From: Hahella sp. HN01
GTDB taxonomy: Bacteria > Pseudomonadota > Gammaproteobacteria > Pseudomonadales > Oleiphilaceae
DNA length: 64,000 bases
Reading direction: 5' to 3'
NCBI RefSeq assembly: GCF_018986435.1
Contig: NZ_JAHMIN010000007.1
Location: 27,230-91,229 of the forward strand
Shown: positions 9,077 through 17,320 of the stretch, piece by piece
Layout: each line of letters begins with the position of its first letter
Numbering within the stretch: position 1 is the first letter of the stretch
Made by a program: the position numbers and the translations under genes
Notes under the pieces: model-generated
The model's database searches: none
Told to the model about the DNA's origin: nothing
Seen by the model: only the letters and a program-made list of their open reading frames with translations

Positions 9077-9787
9077 GTGAAAGCTAACCTGTTTGCATGC
9101 ATATTATTGGCGTGGCCATTACTGGCTCCTGCGCAGGAGTTTGTCAGCGCCAAACACGCCACGGATGTGGTTGAACTCTTTACTTCCGAAGGCTGCAGCA
9201 GTTGTCCTCGTGCGGATGAGTGGTTGTCGGAAATGAAAGGGGACAAGGGGCTGTTTAAAGATTTCATCCCTATGGCGTTTCATGTGGACTATTGGAATCA
9301 GCTGGGCTGGACCGACCGCTTTTCGCGGAAGGAATACAGTGAGAGACAGCGGGATTATGTGCGCTCAGGTCTGGTCGCCCATGTTTACACGCCGGGCATT
9401 GTGGTGAACAGCAAGGAGTGGCGTCGCTGGTTTTCCGGGGCGAGACGATGGCATGGCGGTGACGCCGAGCCTGGCGTACTGTCGGCGCAGTTGCAGGACG
9501 GCCGTTTACATGCCTCGTTTGCGGCTTCCAGTAAAGCCGTTTTGAACGTTGCATACCTGGGCGTGGGGCTGACCTCCGAGATCAAGGCGGGGGAAAACCG
9601 CGGACGTATGCTGATGCATGACTTTGTCGTGCTGGACAGGATGCAGACGGCGGGCGCAGGGGAGTGGGACATCGAACTTCCCCCGCCGCCGCAGATAGGT
9701 CAGGAGAAAACGGCGTTGGCGATATGGGTGTCGCCGCCGGATTCTCCCCGTATTATCCAGGCTGTCGGCGGATACCTTCAGCCCTAG
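9077..9787 (+). CDS. DUF1223 thioredoxin-like secreted protein
   Basis: A 236-residue protein with a signal peptide (1-20, cleavage after APAQ). The mature part begins with the DUF1223 signature VVELFTSEGCSSCP, carrying a CxxC pair (Cys 40 and 43), and continues with the HVDYW-LGW-D segment typical of the family. The fold is predicted to be thioredoxin-like, so a periplasmic redox role is likely, though no substrate is known. A ribosome site GCGAGGAG precedes the ATG. The gene is monocistronic and ends 17 bases from the convergent type III chaperone gene. Confidence 0.9.
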   Translation: MKANLFACILLAWPLLAPAQEFVSAKHATDVVELFTSEGCSSCPRADEWLSEMKGDKGLFKDFIPMAFHVDYWNQLGWTDRFSRKEYSERQRDYVRSGLVAHVYTPGIVVNSKEWRRWFSGARRWHGGDAEPGVLSAQLQDGRLHASFAASSKAVLNVAYLGVGLTSEIKAGENRGRMLMHDFVVLDRMQTAGAGEWDIELPPPPQIGQEKTALAIWVSPPDSPRIIQAVGGYLQP

Positions 9788-9804
9788 TGCGCCCTGTATT
9801 GACC

Positions 9805-10275
9805 TCAGAGCGCTTGATGACGAGCGTGCAGGACGCTTGCGCCTAAGTGCGGGCTGCACGGCTTGGGCGTGCTCTGAGGCGTCTCCAGCTCCTGCCTGAG
9901 CGATTGCCGCATGTCCATCATGTTCAGCAGGATGGCGGCCATTTCGCTGTCGTCCAGGCTGAGCGCCTCGCGACTCATGCATAGCTCCACCGCACCCGAG
10001 TGTTCCGATAGCGCAAGCCATGCCCCCAGCATGGTTTCCGGTTGTGAGTTGATGTGCAGTAGTTTGGCGTAAAACGTCTCCCTGTTGGCGTTGGGGGGCT
10101 GGGTCAGAGGCATTCTGAATACCACCGTTTCTGAATCCCGGCCGACCTGCACGTGCAAACGGGACTCCTGATCAAAGGAGAGCGTGCAGTAGCCGTTCTT
10201 CAGCGTCAGATCAACGCCGCAACGGTTTCCTATCACCTGCAGCAATTGATGAATATGCGTTTGATATAGAGTCAT
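9805..10275 (-). CDS. CesT/Tir-family type III secretion chaperone
   Basis: A 156-residue, acidic, cytosolic protein. The pattern of a short N-terminal helix, a beta hairpin (GVDLTLKNGYCTLSFD), a further strand (TVVFRMPL), a helix with LLHINSQPE and a C-terminal ALSLDDSEMAAILLNM helix matches class I type III chaperones of the CesT family. Such proteins dimerise and hold one effector in a secretion-ready state. Effector genes usually lie next to them, but here the neighbours are a DUF1223 gene and lpd, so this is an orphan. The C-terminal 25 residues (Pro, Ser and His rich) look like a disordered tail. Confidence 0.75.
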   Translation of the reverse strand: MTLYQTHIHQLLQVIGNRCGVDLTLKNGYCTLSFDQESRLHVQVGRDSETVVFRMPLTQPPNANRETFYAKLLHINSQPETMLGAWLALSEHSGAVELCMSREALSLDDSEMAAILLNMMDMRQSLRQELETPQSTPKPCSPHLGASVLHARHQAL

Positions 10276-10454
10276 ATTGGAACTCGCTATACTCCTGTGG
10301 TTGATACTACCCGGTATAAATGCAGCGCCGACTCGTCCTGCTGGTCATAGCGCCTCAACTTGTAAGTAACAGGGAAAGCGAAAAAGTTCCTAGTCCAAAA
10401 AGATTATGCCCACTGTAGCGCCATGAAATGGCGGCGGATTTGATTTCTCCGGGT

Positions 10455-10485
10455 AATAAAAAAGCCGGCGTGAAAGCCGGCTTTT
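10455..10485 (-). terminator. Intrinsic terminator after lpd
   Basis: AAAAGCCGGC and GCCGGCTTTT form a 10-bp stem with a 6-base loop; on the minus strand a U-run follows. It sits 18 bases after the dihydrolipoyl dehydrogenase stop. Because the stem is flanked by A on one side and T on the other it could work in both directions. Confidence 0.85.
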
Positions 10486-10503
10486 GAGTAGCGAGTGAGG
10501 TGA

Positions 10504-11934
10504 TCAGGATTTCTTGATCTTCGCCATGGGGTTAGGCAGGTCGGTAATGGTTCCCGCCGCCAATTCGCCAGCCAAACCAACGGTTTCGTGCAGCGTTGGG
10601 TGAGCGTGGATAGTCAGCGCCAGATCTTCCACATCCGCGCCGAACTCAATGGCCAGACTCAATTCGCCCAGCAGTTCGCCGGCGTTGATGCCCACGATGC
10701 CGCCGCCAATCAGCGTGCCGTCTTCTTTGTAGATCAGCTTGGTTTTACCTTCGCTGCGCGCGGCGCCTAAAGCGCGTCCGCTGGCTACCCAGGGGAATAC
10801 GGCGGTTTTGTACGGGATGCCCGCCGCTTTGGCTTCTTTCTCGGTCAAACCAGTCCAGGCTATTTCCGGGTTGGTGTAGGCGATGGAAGGAATGACTTTA
10901 GGATCGAACACGCACTTGTGGCCTGCGATCACTTCCGCCGCTACATGGCCCTGATGGGTGGCTTTATGCGCCAGCATCGGGTTGCCGGCAATATCGCCGA
11001 TGGCGTAGATGTGCGGTACGTTGGTGCGCTGCTGGTTGTCAGTGTTGATGAAACCGCGCTCATCCACTTGGATGCCTGCTTTTTCTGCGCCGATCTTCTT
11101 ACCGTTGGGAGAACGGCCTACCGCCACCAGAATGGCGTCATAAGACTGCTGGCCTTCTGGCGCATTCTTGCCTTCGAAAGTCACGTACAGACCGTCTTTC
11201 TTCGCTTCCACCGCCGTTACCTTGGTGGACAGCATGACGTTGAACTGGTCTTTGACGAATTTGCTGTAGACGGCGATCAGGTCTTTGTCCGCAGCCGGGA
11301 CCAATTGATCGGCGAATTCGACGATGCTGACTTCGCTGCCGAGGGCTTCATATACGGTGCCCATTTCCAGACCAATGATGCCGCCGCCAACGATCAGCAG
11401 GCGTTTGGGGATTTCTTTCAGCTCCAGTGCGGAGGTGGAGTCCAGAACGCGGGGATCGTCGTGAGGAATAAAAGGCAGTTTAACGCTCTGAGAACCCGCC
11501 GCGATGATGCAGTGGTCAAAGGTAATTTCGGTTTTGACGCCTTCGTTGTCCACGGTAATCTGGTTGGGGCCGGCGAATTCGCCATAGCCGTGAACCACTT
11601 TCACTTTACGGCCCTTGGCCATGCCCTGGATGCCCTGGGTCAGCTTCTTGACCGTGTTGTCTTTGAACGCGCGCACTTTATCCAAGTCCACTTCCGGCTT
11701 GGCGTAAGTGACGCCCACGGCGGAGGCGGAATGCGCTTCTTCCATAACGTAAGCGACGTGCAGGAGCGCTTTGGACGGAATACAGCCTACATTAAGACAA
11801 ACGCCGCCCAAGGATGAATAGCGTTCAATCAAGGTTACTTCCAAGCCCATATCCGCGGCTCTGAACGCTGCGGAGTAGCCCCCCGGTCCGCTGCCCAACA
11901 CTACAACCTGGGAATGAGTCGTTTGCCCGGCCAT
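10504..11934 (-). CDS. lpdA: Dihydrolipoyl dehydrogenase (E3)
   Basis: A 476-residue flavoprotein that reoxidises dihydrolipoamide with NAD in 2-oxoacid dehydrogenase complexes and the glycine cleavage system. Visible features: FAD-binding GSGPGGYSAA at the N-terminus, the redox disulfide CLNVGC (Cys 46 and 51), NAD-binding GGGIIGLEMG, the second FAD motif YAIGDIAG, and the C-terminal His-Glu dyad in HPTLHE (His 445, Glu 450). Length equals that of E. coli Lpd. It is not next to E1/E2 genes here, so which complex it serves cannot be told from the window. It is followed by a strong terminator. Confidence 0.97.
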   Translation of the reverse strand: MAGQTTHSQVVVLGSGPGGYSAAFRAADMGLEVTLIERYSSLGGVCLNVGCIPSKALLHVAYVMEEAHSASAVGVTYAKPEVDLDKVRAFKDNTVKKLTQGIQGMAKGRKVKVVHGYGEFAGPNQITVDNEGVKTEITFDHCIIAAGSQSVKLPFIPHDDPRVLDSTSALELKEIPKRLLIVGGGIIGLEMGTVYEALGSEVSIVEFADQLVPAADKDLIAVYSKFVKDQFNVMLSTKVTAVEAKKDGLYVTFEGKNAPEGQQSYDAILVAVGRSPNGKKIGAEKAGIQVDERGFINTDNQQRTNVPHIYAIGDIAGNPMLAHKATHQGHVAAEVIAGHKCVFDPKVIPSIAYTNPEIAWTGLTEKEAKAAGIPYKTAVFPWVASGRALGAARSEGKTKLIYKEDGTLIGGGIVGINAGELLGELSLAIEFGADVEDLALTIHAHPTLHETVGLAGELAAGTITDLPNPMAKIKKS

Positions 11935-12179
11935 ATAGTCTCCTTAGTTGTCTTCTAGGTTAGATTTTTTACCAGCTAGGCAAACTAAAGGCTTATTCTC
12001 ACCGGGTCAATAAGATGTTTGTCGACGGGAACTGACGGTGGTTTGGGGCGTGTGGACGATGCGCCGCCAGCGCCTGGGGGAAACCCCAGGTTGTAGTGAT
12101 TTGCAAGGCGTCAGAGTGAATGATTCGTTACAATGGCAGCAGCGTCTGACTATAAATCTATTGATTCTCAAGGAGAAAA

Positions 12180-12662
12180 ATGATGTTGAAATCTGTAGTC
12201 GCCTGCGTCATGACGGCGATTCTACTGAGCCCTTCCGCTTTCGCTGCGGATGATGGCGCCAAGAAAGCCGCAGCCAGGCTGCTGGATGTTATGAATATGG
12301 AAGTCATGATGGAGCACTCCATCGAACAAATGATGACGATCCAGCTGCAACAAAATCCCAATCTGACGCCTTTTCGGGATGTCATGATGAGATATTTTAA
12401 AAAGCAGATGAGTTACGACACCCTGAAGGGAGAGTTCGTGAAAATCTACGCGGACGCTTTTACTGAAAAAGAGCTCAATGAGATTATCGCTTTCTATCAG
12501 ACCGAAACCGGACAGAAAGCTATCCAGAAGATGCCTGAGCTAATGAGCAAGGGCGCTCAATTGGGCGCTTCTCGCGTGCAGGCGAATATTCAGGAACTGC
12601 AACAGATGATCAAGGCGGAAGCCGAGCGTCTGAAAACTGAGGGCGGTCCTACTCCTCAGTAA
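12180..12662 (+). CDS. DUF2059 periplasmic protein
   Basis: A 160-residue protein with a signal peptide (1-22, cleavage after AFA). The mature protein is all-helical and contains the DUF2059 core: FTEKELNEIIAFYQTETGQK followed by a helix ending MPELM. It is a small exported family of unknown function, common in Proteobacteria. A clear ribosome site (CAAGGAG) precedes two adjacent ATG codons at 12180 and 12183. A weak hairpin at about 12671-12692 follows the gene. Confidence 0.88.
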   Translation: MMLKSVVACVMTAILLSPSAFAADDGAKKAAARLLDVMNMEVMMEHSIEQMMTIQLQQNPNLTPFRDVMMRYFKKQMSYDTLKGEFVKIYADAFTEKELNEIIAFYQTETGQKAIQKMPELMSKGAQLGASRVQANIQELQQMIKAEAERLKTEGGPTPQ

Positions 12663-13119
12663 AAACGTTTCCGGCACAAGGATGTGTCGCGGCTTTCAAC
12701 TATTTCTTCCGTGCTTATCATCACTATACTGCTCAAATATCGCTCTTCTTAACCGATCTGACGACGTGTCAGGGTTCCGGGTTTGTTTCCTGAATGTTCC
12801 TTCAATCCTGCTAAGTGGCGAGATTTCTGGAAAAATTTTGAACGATGTTCACTTATCGGGAGCCCAGGCCTGGTCTGGACTAGGACAAATATAGATCCTT
12901 TGGGTGATCGTCTGTAAACGGTTCCCGTCCTATACTCGGCGGTTTCGAGAAAAAAGATAGTTACTCATGTTTGGGTGTAGCTTGCGGAGGCGGATTTGGT
13001 AAGTGTTCCGGCAAGTCTATGGCGCGGTCCATGGGATCACAGCAAGTTTCGAAACGCTGCCGCCGATGTGGTGGAAACAACCCAAGCGAATCAGAATTTC
13101 TTAAACGATACAGGTAGTA
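12663..13119. other. Intergenic region, 457 bases
   Basis: No supported gene. A GC-rich hairpin with one G-U pair lies at 12671-12692 just after the DUF2059 stop and may stabilise or end its message, although it lacks a U-run. Open frames of 60-100 codons on both strands have no ribosome site and no protein-like composition. Confidence 0.45.
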
Positions 13120-13353
13120 ATGCATATGGATAAGCAAAAGCAGCCCACGCCTCAGCAAATGGTTGAGGAGGCGATCAAACGCTACGCTCCGATATATGTT
13201 CCTGATGCGCCGCAATGGGCTGAGGAGCAGATCTGGGCGACTACGGATGAGCAACGGGACTGCCGATATCGCAGAAATATGGGACTGCGCCAGATCGCAG
13301 AAGTTATGAACGGCGGAGTCGCCGCTTCTCAGGTTAAAAGAAAGAAGAGCTGA
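13120..13353 (+). CDS. Small hypothetical protein
   Basis: A 77-residue (75 if started at 13126) soluble, basic protein. It has a protein-like composition: an amphipathic helix MVEEAIKRYAPIYV, a Trp-rich middle (PQWAEEQIWATTDE) and a second helix MGLRQIAEVM with a basic C-terminus. I do not recognise the family. The ribosome site is weak (CAGGTAG). The gene stands alone, followed by a possible terminator. It may be a genuine small gene, but this rests on composition alone. Confidence 0.5.
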   Translation: MHMDKQKQPTPQQMVEEAIKRYAPIYVPDAPQWAEEQIWATTDEQRDCRYRRNMGLRQIAEVMNGGVAASQVKRKKS

Positions 13354-13374
13354 TCTTCATCAGAATGGCTGCAG

Positions 13375-13417
13375 GCGCTGGTTCCAGCGACCTGGCTGTC
13401 AGCCGCCGAATTTTTTT
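13375..13417 (+). terminator. Possible terminator after the small gene
   Basis: CGCTGG/CCAGCG and GGCT/AGCC form two adjacent short hairpins followed by seven T (13411-13417). This could end the 77-residue gene. The U-run is several bases from the second stem, so this is tentative. Confidence 0.35.
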
Positions 13418-13628
13418 CTCAATCGTCACACGCCCTTGGCCCGCCACCGGCAAACTCAATTAACTCAACTCTCTCCGCATCCTCCGTCCCATTTGCAACC
13501 TTAACGTGCGTTATCCGCAGCGCAAAGAGCAAAAACGTACAATACAGCCGTTAATGAAGCCGCTAGACTGACTCTATATTGGGCCTTCCCATTTATCGTT
13601 AAGTGACCTTTACCATGAGTGTCGGTTT

Positions 13629-14444
13629 GTGATTGAGCATGCTAAGTACTGGCAGGACAAAGCGCTAGGCGGCGTCGAGATTCTGAAAGCCACCTTCGTC
13701 AAACAGCACTTTCCCCGGCATGTGCACGAGGGCTACTGCGTGGCGGTCATTGAAAAAGGGGCGCAGCATTTCCTTCGCGATGGCGCTGAGCATACTGCGC
13801 CTGTCGGCAGTATCGTATTGGTTAATTCCGATCAGGTGCACACGGGGCGCACCGCGACGGAAGAAGGGTGGTCCTATCGGGCGATTTATCCCACTCCGGC
13901 CGAACTGGCGCCGGTTATCGCGGATATATTCGGTCCTGGCGTTGAGCCCTGGTTCCCGGAGCCGGTGGTGCGCGATCCACAGTTGGCCAGAGGACTGCAG
14001 GTTCTGCACTGTCTTCTGGAGCAGGGCGATGAGCCGCTGCATTGTGAGACGCTTTATTACCAGATGATGGGGCAGCTGATGCAGCGGCACGCCCGTATGC
14101 GTCCCCGTCAGCTTCTGGAGAAGGGCGGCTCGCACTGGGCGGTGGCCAAGGTGAAGGAATATCTGCAGGCGCACTATGCCGACGCAGTTTCATTAAAGGA
14201 TTTGACCGACTGTACCGGGTTGAGCCCCAGCTATCTGACGCGGTTGTTTACGCGCATGACGGGCATGCCTCCGCACGCATATTTGAATCAGGTGCGGGTA
14301 AGCCGCGCGCAGCATTTACTGCGGATGGGGCTGAGCCTGACGGATGTGGCGGCGGCCACAGGATTTTCCGATCAAAGCCACTTAAGCCGTCACTTCCAGC
14401 GAATTATGGGCGTCTCTCCAGGACGTTTTGCGAAAGTCTGTTAG
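13629..14444 (+). CDS. AraC-family transcriptional regulator
   Basis: A 271-residue regulator with an N-terminal cupin-like sensing domain (FPRHVHEGYCVAVIEKG, about 28-44) and a C-terminal pair of helix-turn-helix motifs: LKDLTDCTGLSPSYLTRLFT and LTDVAAATGFSDQSHLSRHF, ending with the usual GVSPGRF. It lies 73 bases upstream of azlCD in the same direction, an arrangement known for amino-acid exporters, so it probably controls azlCD in response to an amino acid. The start is a GTG that overlaps the stop of a five-codon frame beginning at ATG 13615. An in-frame ATG is not available nearby. Confidence 0.92.
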   Translation: MIEHAKYWQDKALGGVEILKATFVKQHFPRHVHEGYCVAVIEKGAQHFLRDGAEHTAPVGSIVLVNSDQVHTGRTATEEGWSYRAIYPTPAELAPVIADIFGPGVEPWFPEPVVRDPQLARGLQVLHCLLEQGDEPLHCETLYYQMMGQLMQRHARMRPRQLLEKGGSHWAVAKVKEYLQAHYADAVSLKDLTDCTGLSPSYLTRLFTRMTGMPPHAYLNQVRVSRAQHLLRMGLSLTDVAAATGFSDQSHLSRHFQRIMGVSPGRFAKVC

Positions 14445-14517
14445 TTTGACGACCCTGATGCGCTCATCTTCGATGCTTTCTATAAGCAAATAATTAATCT
14501 CTTAGAGCAGTTCTTTT

Positions 14518-15255
14518 ATGACGACTCACGCATTTGAATCGCCCGGACAGGCGTTCCGAGCCGGCGCACAGAACACGATTCCTTTGATCGTCGGCGCTAT
14601 TCCATTTGGCATTGTATTCGGCACCCTGGGGCCGGTGAATGGGCTGTCTTTTGAGGCGACGCTGGCGATGTCTTTGATCGTGTTCGCCGGCTCGGCTCAG
14701 TTTATTTCCCTGGGTTTACTGGCGGCGGGAGCGTCTCCCTGGTTGATCGTCCTGACTACCTTTGTGGTTAACCTGCGTCATCTTCTTTACGCCGTCACCT
14801 TGATTCCCATGGTGCGCACCTTGCCGCAGCGCTGGCGGGCGCCGATGGCGTTTTGGCTGACGGACGAAACCTTCGCTGTTGTCGCCGGCCGCCTGGGCGG
14901 CGAGCATACAGGGCAGTTTCATTGGTATTACCTGGGGTCTGCGCTGTCCATGTACCTCAATTGGCAGCTATGCACCCTGTTGGGACTGACCTTGGGCGAG
15001 TGGGTTCCTGATATCGAAAACTGGGGCCTGGATGTGGCCATGGCGGTGACCTTTATCGGTATTGTGGCGCCGCAGGTGGTTAACCGTCCTCGCCTGGCGG
15101 CGGTGTTGGCGGCTGGCGTCTGTTCGGTATGGTGGCGTGATTGGCCGCATCAGCTGGGGCTGTTTGCGGCGGCGCTGACGGGAATACTCTGCGGGTTGGG
15201 CGCGGAAGTGGCGTTGCAAGACCGCAAGTCTGAACTGGCCGAAGGAGGTTGCTGA
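14518..15255 (+). CDS. azlC: AzlC-family branched-chain amino acid exporter large subunit
   Basis: A 245-residue inner-membrane protein with about seven or eight helices. The N-terminal [20 protein letters not shown] and the following FAGSAQF and NLRHLLYA segments are the AzlC family signatures. With AzlD it forms a two-component exporter; related pairs export branched-chain amino acids or azaleucine. It is coupled to azlD (TGATG overlap at 15253-15257) and probably controlled by the AraC regulator just upstream. Confidence 0.93.
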   Translation: MTTHAFESPGQAFRAGAQNTIPLIVGAIPFGIVFGTLGPVNGLSFEATLAMSLIVFAGSAQFISLGLLAAGASPWLIVLTTFVVNLRHLLYAVTLIPMVRTLPQRWRAPMAFWLTDETFAVVAGRLGGEHTGQFHWYYLGSALSMYLNWQLCTLLGLTLGEWVPDIENWGLDVAMAVTFIGIVAPQVVNRPRLAAVLAAGVCSVWWRDWPHQLGLFAAALTGILCGLGAEVALQDRKSELAEGGC

Positions 15256-15566
15256 TGGAGTGGGCCATGTTATTGGGCATGATGGCGGTAACCTTCGGCA
15301 TTCGCTATCTGCCGTTCGCCCTGGCGGATCGGCTGCGTCTTAATCCATGGGTGGAGAGAGCTTTGAGCTATGCGCCGATGGCGGTCCTGTCGGCGATTAT
15401 TGCGCCTGCTGTGCTGGTTCCGAAAGGCGAGCTTTGGCTTGACTGGCGTAATCCTTATCTGGTCGCGGCGGTCGTGGCGATCATTGTTGCCGCGCTCACC
15501 CGAAATCTGCTGGCGACCATCGCCGCGGGCATGGGGCTTTTCGCACTATGGCGGTTTTGGTTGTAA
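15255..15566 (+). CDS. azlD: AzlD-family exporter small subunit
   Basis: A 103-residue membrane protein with three or four helices; the FGIRYLPFAL and YAPMAVLSAIIAP segments are typical of AzlD. The start at 15255 is chosen because GGAGG lies just before it and the ATG overlaps the azlC stop. It is the obligate partner of AzlC. Confidence 0.92.
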   Translation: MEWAMLLGMMAVTFGIRYLPFALADRLRLNPWVERALSYAPMAVLSAIIAPAVLVPKGELWLDWRNPYLVAAVVAIIVAALTRNLLATIAAGMGLFALWRFWL

Positions 15567-15588
15567 CGCGCTTTATCTTTGGGCGGGG

Positions 15589-15610
15589 ACGGCGCTCAGA
15601 AGAGCGCCGT
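15589..15610. repeat. Inverted repeat between convergent genes
   Basis: ACGGCGCT and AGCGCCGT make an 8-bp stem with a 6-base loop between the azlD stop and the stop of the convergent CARDB gene. No U-run is present on either strand. It may act as a weak terminator or mRNA 3'-end hairpin. Confidence 0.4.
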
Positions 15611-15635
15611 TAACCTGCCTCCCGCACAGTGATTA

Positions 15636-16346
15636 CTATCCCTGCTTTTTGTAGATAGCGGTATTATTGCTTTCGTCGCACTCGTCCACTTTGTGGGAAT
15701 AATCCACCATGAAGTGCAGTTCGGCGTCAGGGTCGAATACCCAATAGCCAAGCCGGAATGCCACGCCAGCGGAAGCTCCCGGCGCCAGTGCGGGGACGGG
15801 CTGTACGTTCGATGCGCCCGTACCGGGATCGTAGACGCGTGCGTCCGTTGCCGCAGACATGCTGACGCCCACATTCGTGACGACAATTTTTATGACGGAC
15901 TCGCCGGTCGTAGAATCCCATACAGGGTCGTATACCGTACGAATTACCAAGTCCGGACCACTGCAATTGCTGACGCAGAGGCAGTAATAACGCTCGCTGA
16001 CGATAGTCTTTTCACTGGGCGTTCCCATGAAGCAGGCTTTTTTATCACCAAACTGGTTTCCGTAGAGCCACATGTCTCTGTCAGTTGGTGAGGGGATGGT
16101 GTCGATGTTGTTCGACTTGCACACATAGGTGGCTTTATGCTCGTCATAGGGAGTCCGTTCACCTTCGGCGCGCCAACCTGTCCAGGCGCGGCAGGTTTTC
16201 GGGCAGGTTAAAGGACCCTCGTTTTCATAAACGTTCGGATACCAGCCGGCCTTGTAATGGTTGGAAACGCTGTCCTGAATCGGGTCAGCGAAGGCATTGG
16301 AAATCGCAAACAAAAGTGCGATAGAAATACAGCGAAGAAATGTCAT
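15636..16346 (-). CDS. Exported protein with a CARDB-like adhesion domain
   Basis: A 236-residue protein with a signal peptide (1-20, cleavage after AFA). The first half is Cys-rich (about eight Cys) and unrecognised. The second half (about 130-232) looks like a CARDB domain: PDLVIRTV, a TNVG turn, PALAPGAS and the closing DECDESNNT loop with conserved Asn residues. CARDB domains are beta-sandwich adhesion or spacer modules. The protein is probably periplasmic or secreted and disulfide-bonded. It is a single gene, convergent with azlD. Confidence 0.75.
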   Translation of the reverse strand: MTFLRCISIALLFAISNAFADPIQDSVSNHYKAGWYPNVYENEGPLTCPKTCRAWTGWRAEGERTPYDEHKATYVCKSNNIDTIPSPTDRDMWLYGNQFGDKKACFMGTPSEKTIVSERYYCLCVSNCSGPDLVIRTVYDPVWDSTTGESVIKIVVTNVGVSMSAATDARVYDPGTGASNVQPVPALAPGASAGVAFRLGYWVFDPDAELHFMVDYSHKVDECDESNNTAIYKKQG

Positions 16347-16489
16347 GGCGTCCCTCCATCATAATCCTGAAGTGATAAAGGCATCCTGCCCGGGCGTTGA
16401 GAGTCCATGCCCGGTATGGGTAGTTTAGATTCGGCGGGATTTTATTGGAAATAACGAAAAGGAACTTATCGGTTTAAGGCGTGACGCTA

Positions 16490-16975
16490 TTACTTCGTTG
16501 AGCAATATGCGCTGTTTTTTCTGTCTTTTACGCTTTGCAGCATATGCCAGACTAGGTATGCATGCATTGTTTCCTCGTTATGGAAATCGGCCAGTGATTG
16601 TTTGCTAAAGGTATTTATGGATTCTTTGCTGGCATTGTTAGTCAGCCACTTGGAGAAGGAATTAATTAATATCTTCTCCTGATCGGAGCCTTGTTTAACT
16701 CTTTGAGCCCGCCCCTCAAGCTGGCCTAGGATAAAGGTGCAAGGATGCTCTGACTCAAGCGCCTTGTCGAAAGTTACCCACATTTTTTCACCGTCGGTAT
16801 CAATGCAATAGGCCATGCTTCCGCCATCTGAAGGCAGCGCGAGTTCACAAATGTCAAAATCGCCATCGCTATCCTGGATATGACTTATAGCCGCCCCCGA
16901 CGTGTCACAAGCTGAGAAAAAAGGAGTTGAGATAAGCGCCAGGGTAAAGTGCAAGTAACGGGATACTTTTCTCAT
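16490..16975 (-). CDS. Hypothetical lipoprotein
   Basis: A 161-residue protein from the ATG at 16975, preceded at some distance by AGGAAAG. That start gives a clean lipoprotein signal ending FFSAC. An upstream ATG at 17029 would add 18 charged residues and spoil the signal. The mature part has an acidic stretch (DSDGDFDIC) that resembles a calcium-binding loop, and four further Cys. I do not recognise the family. Codon choice is more AT-rich than in neighbouring genes. Confidence 0.6.
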   Translation of the reverse strand: MRKVSRYLHFTLALISTPFFSACDTSGAAISHIQDSDGDFDICELALPSDGGSMAYCIDTDGEKMWVTFDKALESEHPCTFILGQLEGRAQRVKQGSDQEKILINSFSKWLTNNASKESINTFSKQSLADFHNEETMHAYLVWHMLQSVKDRKNSAYCSTK

Positions 16976-17320
16976 GCCAGAAGTATCTTTCCTTAATTTT
17001 GGCTCATGAATGTATAGATCTGAGCTCAAGCTTCAATGCTTGAGATCAAATATAAAGGCGCCGGATCTGAAGTTTCTGGTGTAAGCGATCTTAACCCTGC
17101 CCGAGCGGCGACGATGCATAATGCCTATTTTGTTGAGAAGTTGTTATTTTTTTTCTGGCGGACTGCCTATCTTTGCCTACACTTAGAAAGACACAGCGAA
17201 TGCGCAGTCTGCCTCGTCAGACCAGCGGTTCGAACCTCTCGAATGATGTTTTCTTGAACGCTACTCGGCCCCTGCTTGGGGCCTTTTTTTATTCCTGGAC
17301 CTGGAGCGTCGTATAGCTGC
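16976..17320. other. Gap between lipoprotein and helicase genes, possible small RNA
   Basis: 345 bases with no convincing protein. It ends in a strong plus-strand terminator (17267-17290), yet no plus-strand gene lies upstream, so a short untranslated transcript is plausible. A 73-codon frame (17036-17257) lacks a ribosome site. Confidence 0.4.
17267..17290 (+). terminator. Strong intrinsic terminator with no upstream gene
   Basis: GGCCCC and GGGGCC pair around a TGCTT loop and are followed by seven T. This is a textbook plus-strand terminator. The genes on both sides are on the minus strand, so what it terminates is unknown. Confidence 0.85.

Noticed and set aside
10918..11817. A 299-codon open frame antisense to lpd
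   Set aside because: It mirrors a gene with all Lpd motifs and arises from GC-rich third positions; its composition (many Gly, Val, His and Phe) is not protein-like and it has no ribosome site.
12682..12894. A 70-codon frame after the DUF2059 gene
   Set aside because: Starts within a hairpin without a ribosome site and has no protein-like pattern.
17228..17237. GGTTCGAACC, looks like a tRNA T-arm
   Set aside because: No acceptor stem, anticodon arm or D arm can be placed around it, so it is not a tRNA gene; it is only part of the candidate small RNA.
17036..17257. A 73-codon frame before the strong terminator
   Set aside because: No ribosome site, odd composition (Phe and Cys clusters); an untranslated RNA is a simpler explanation.
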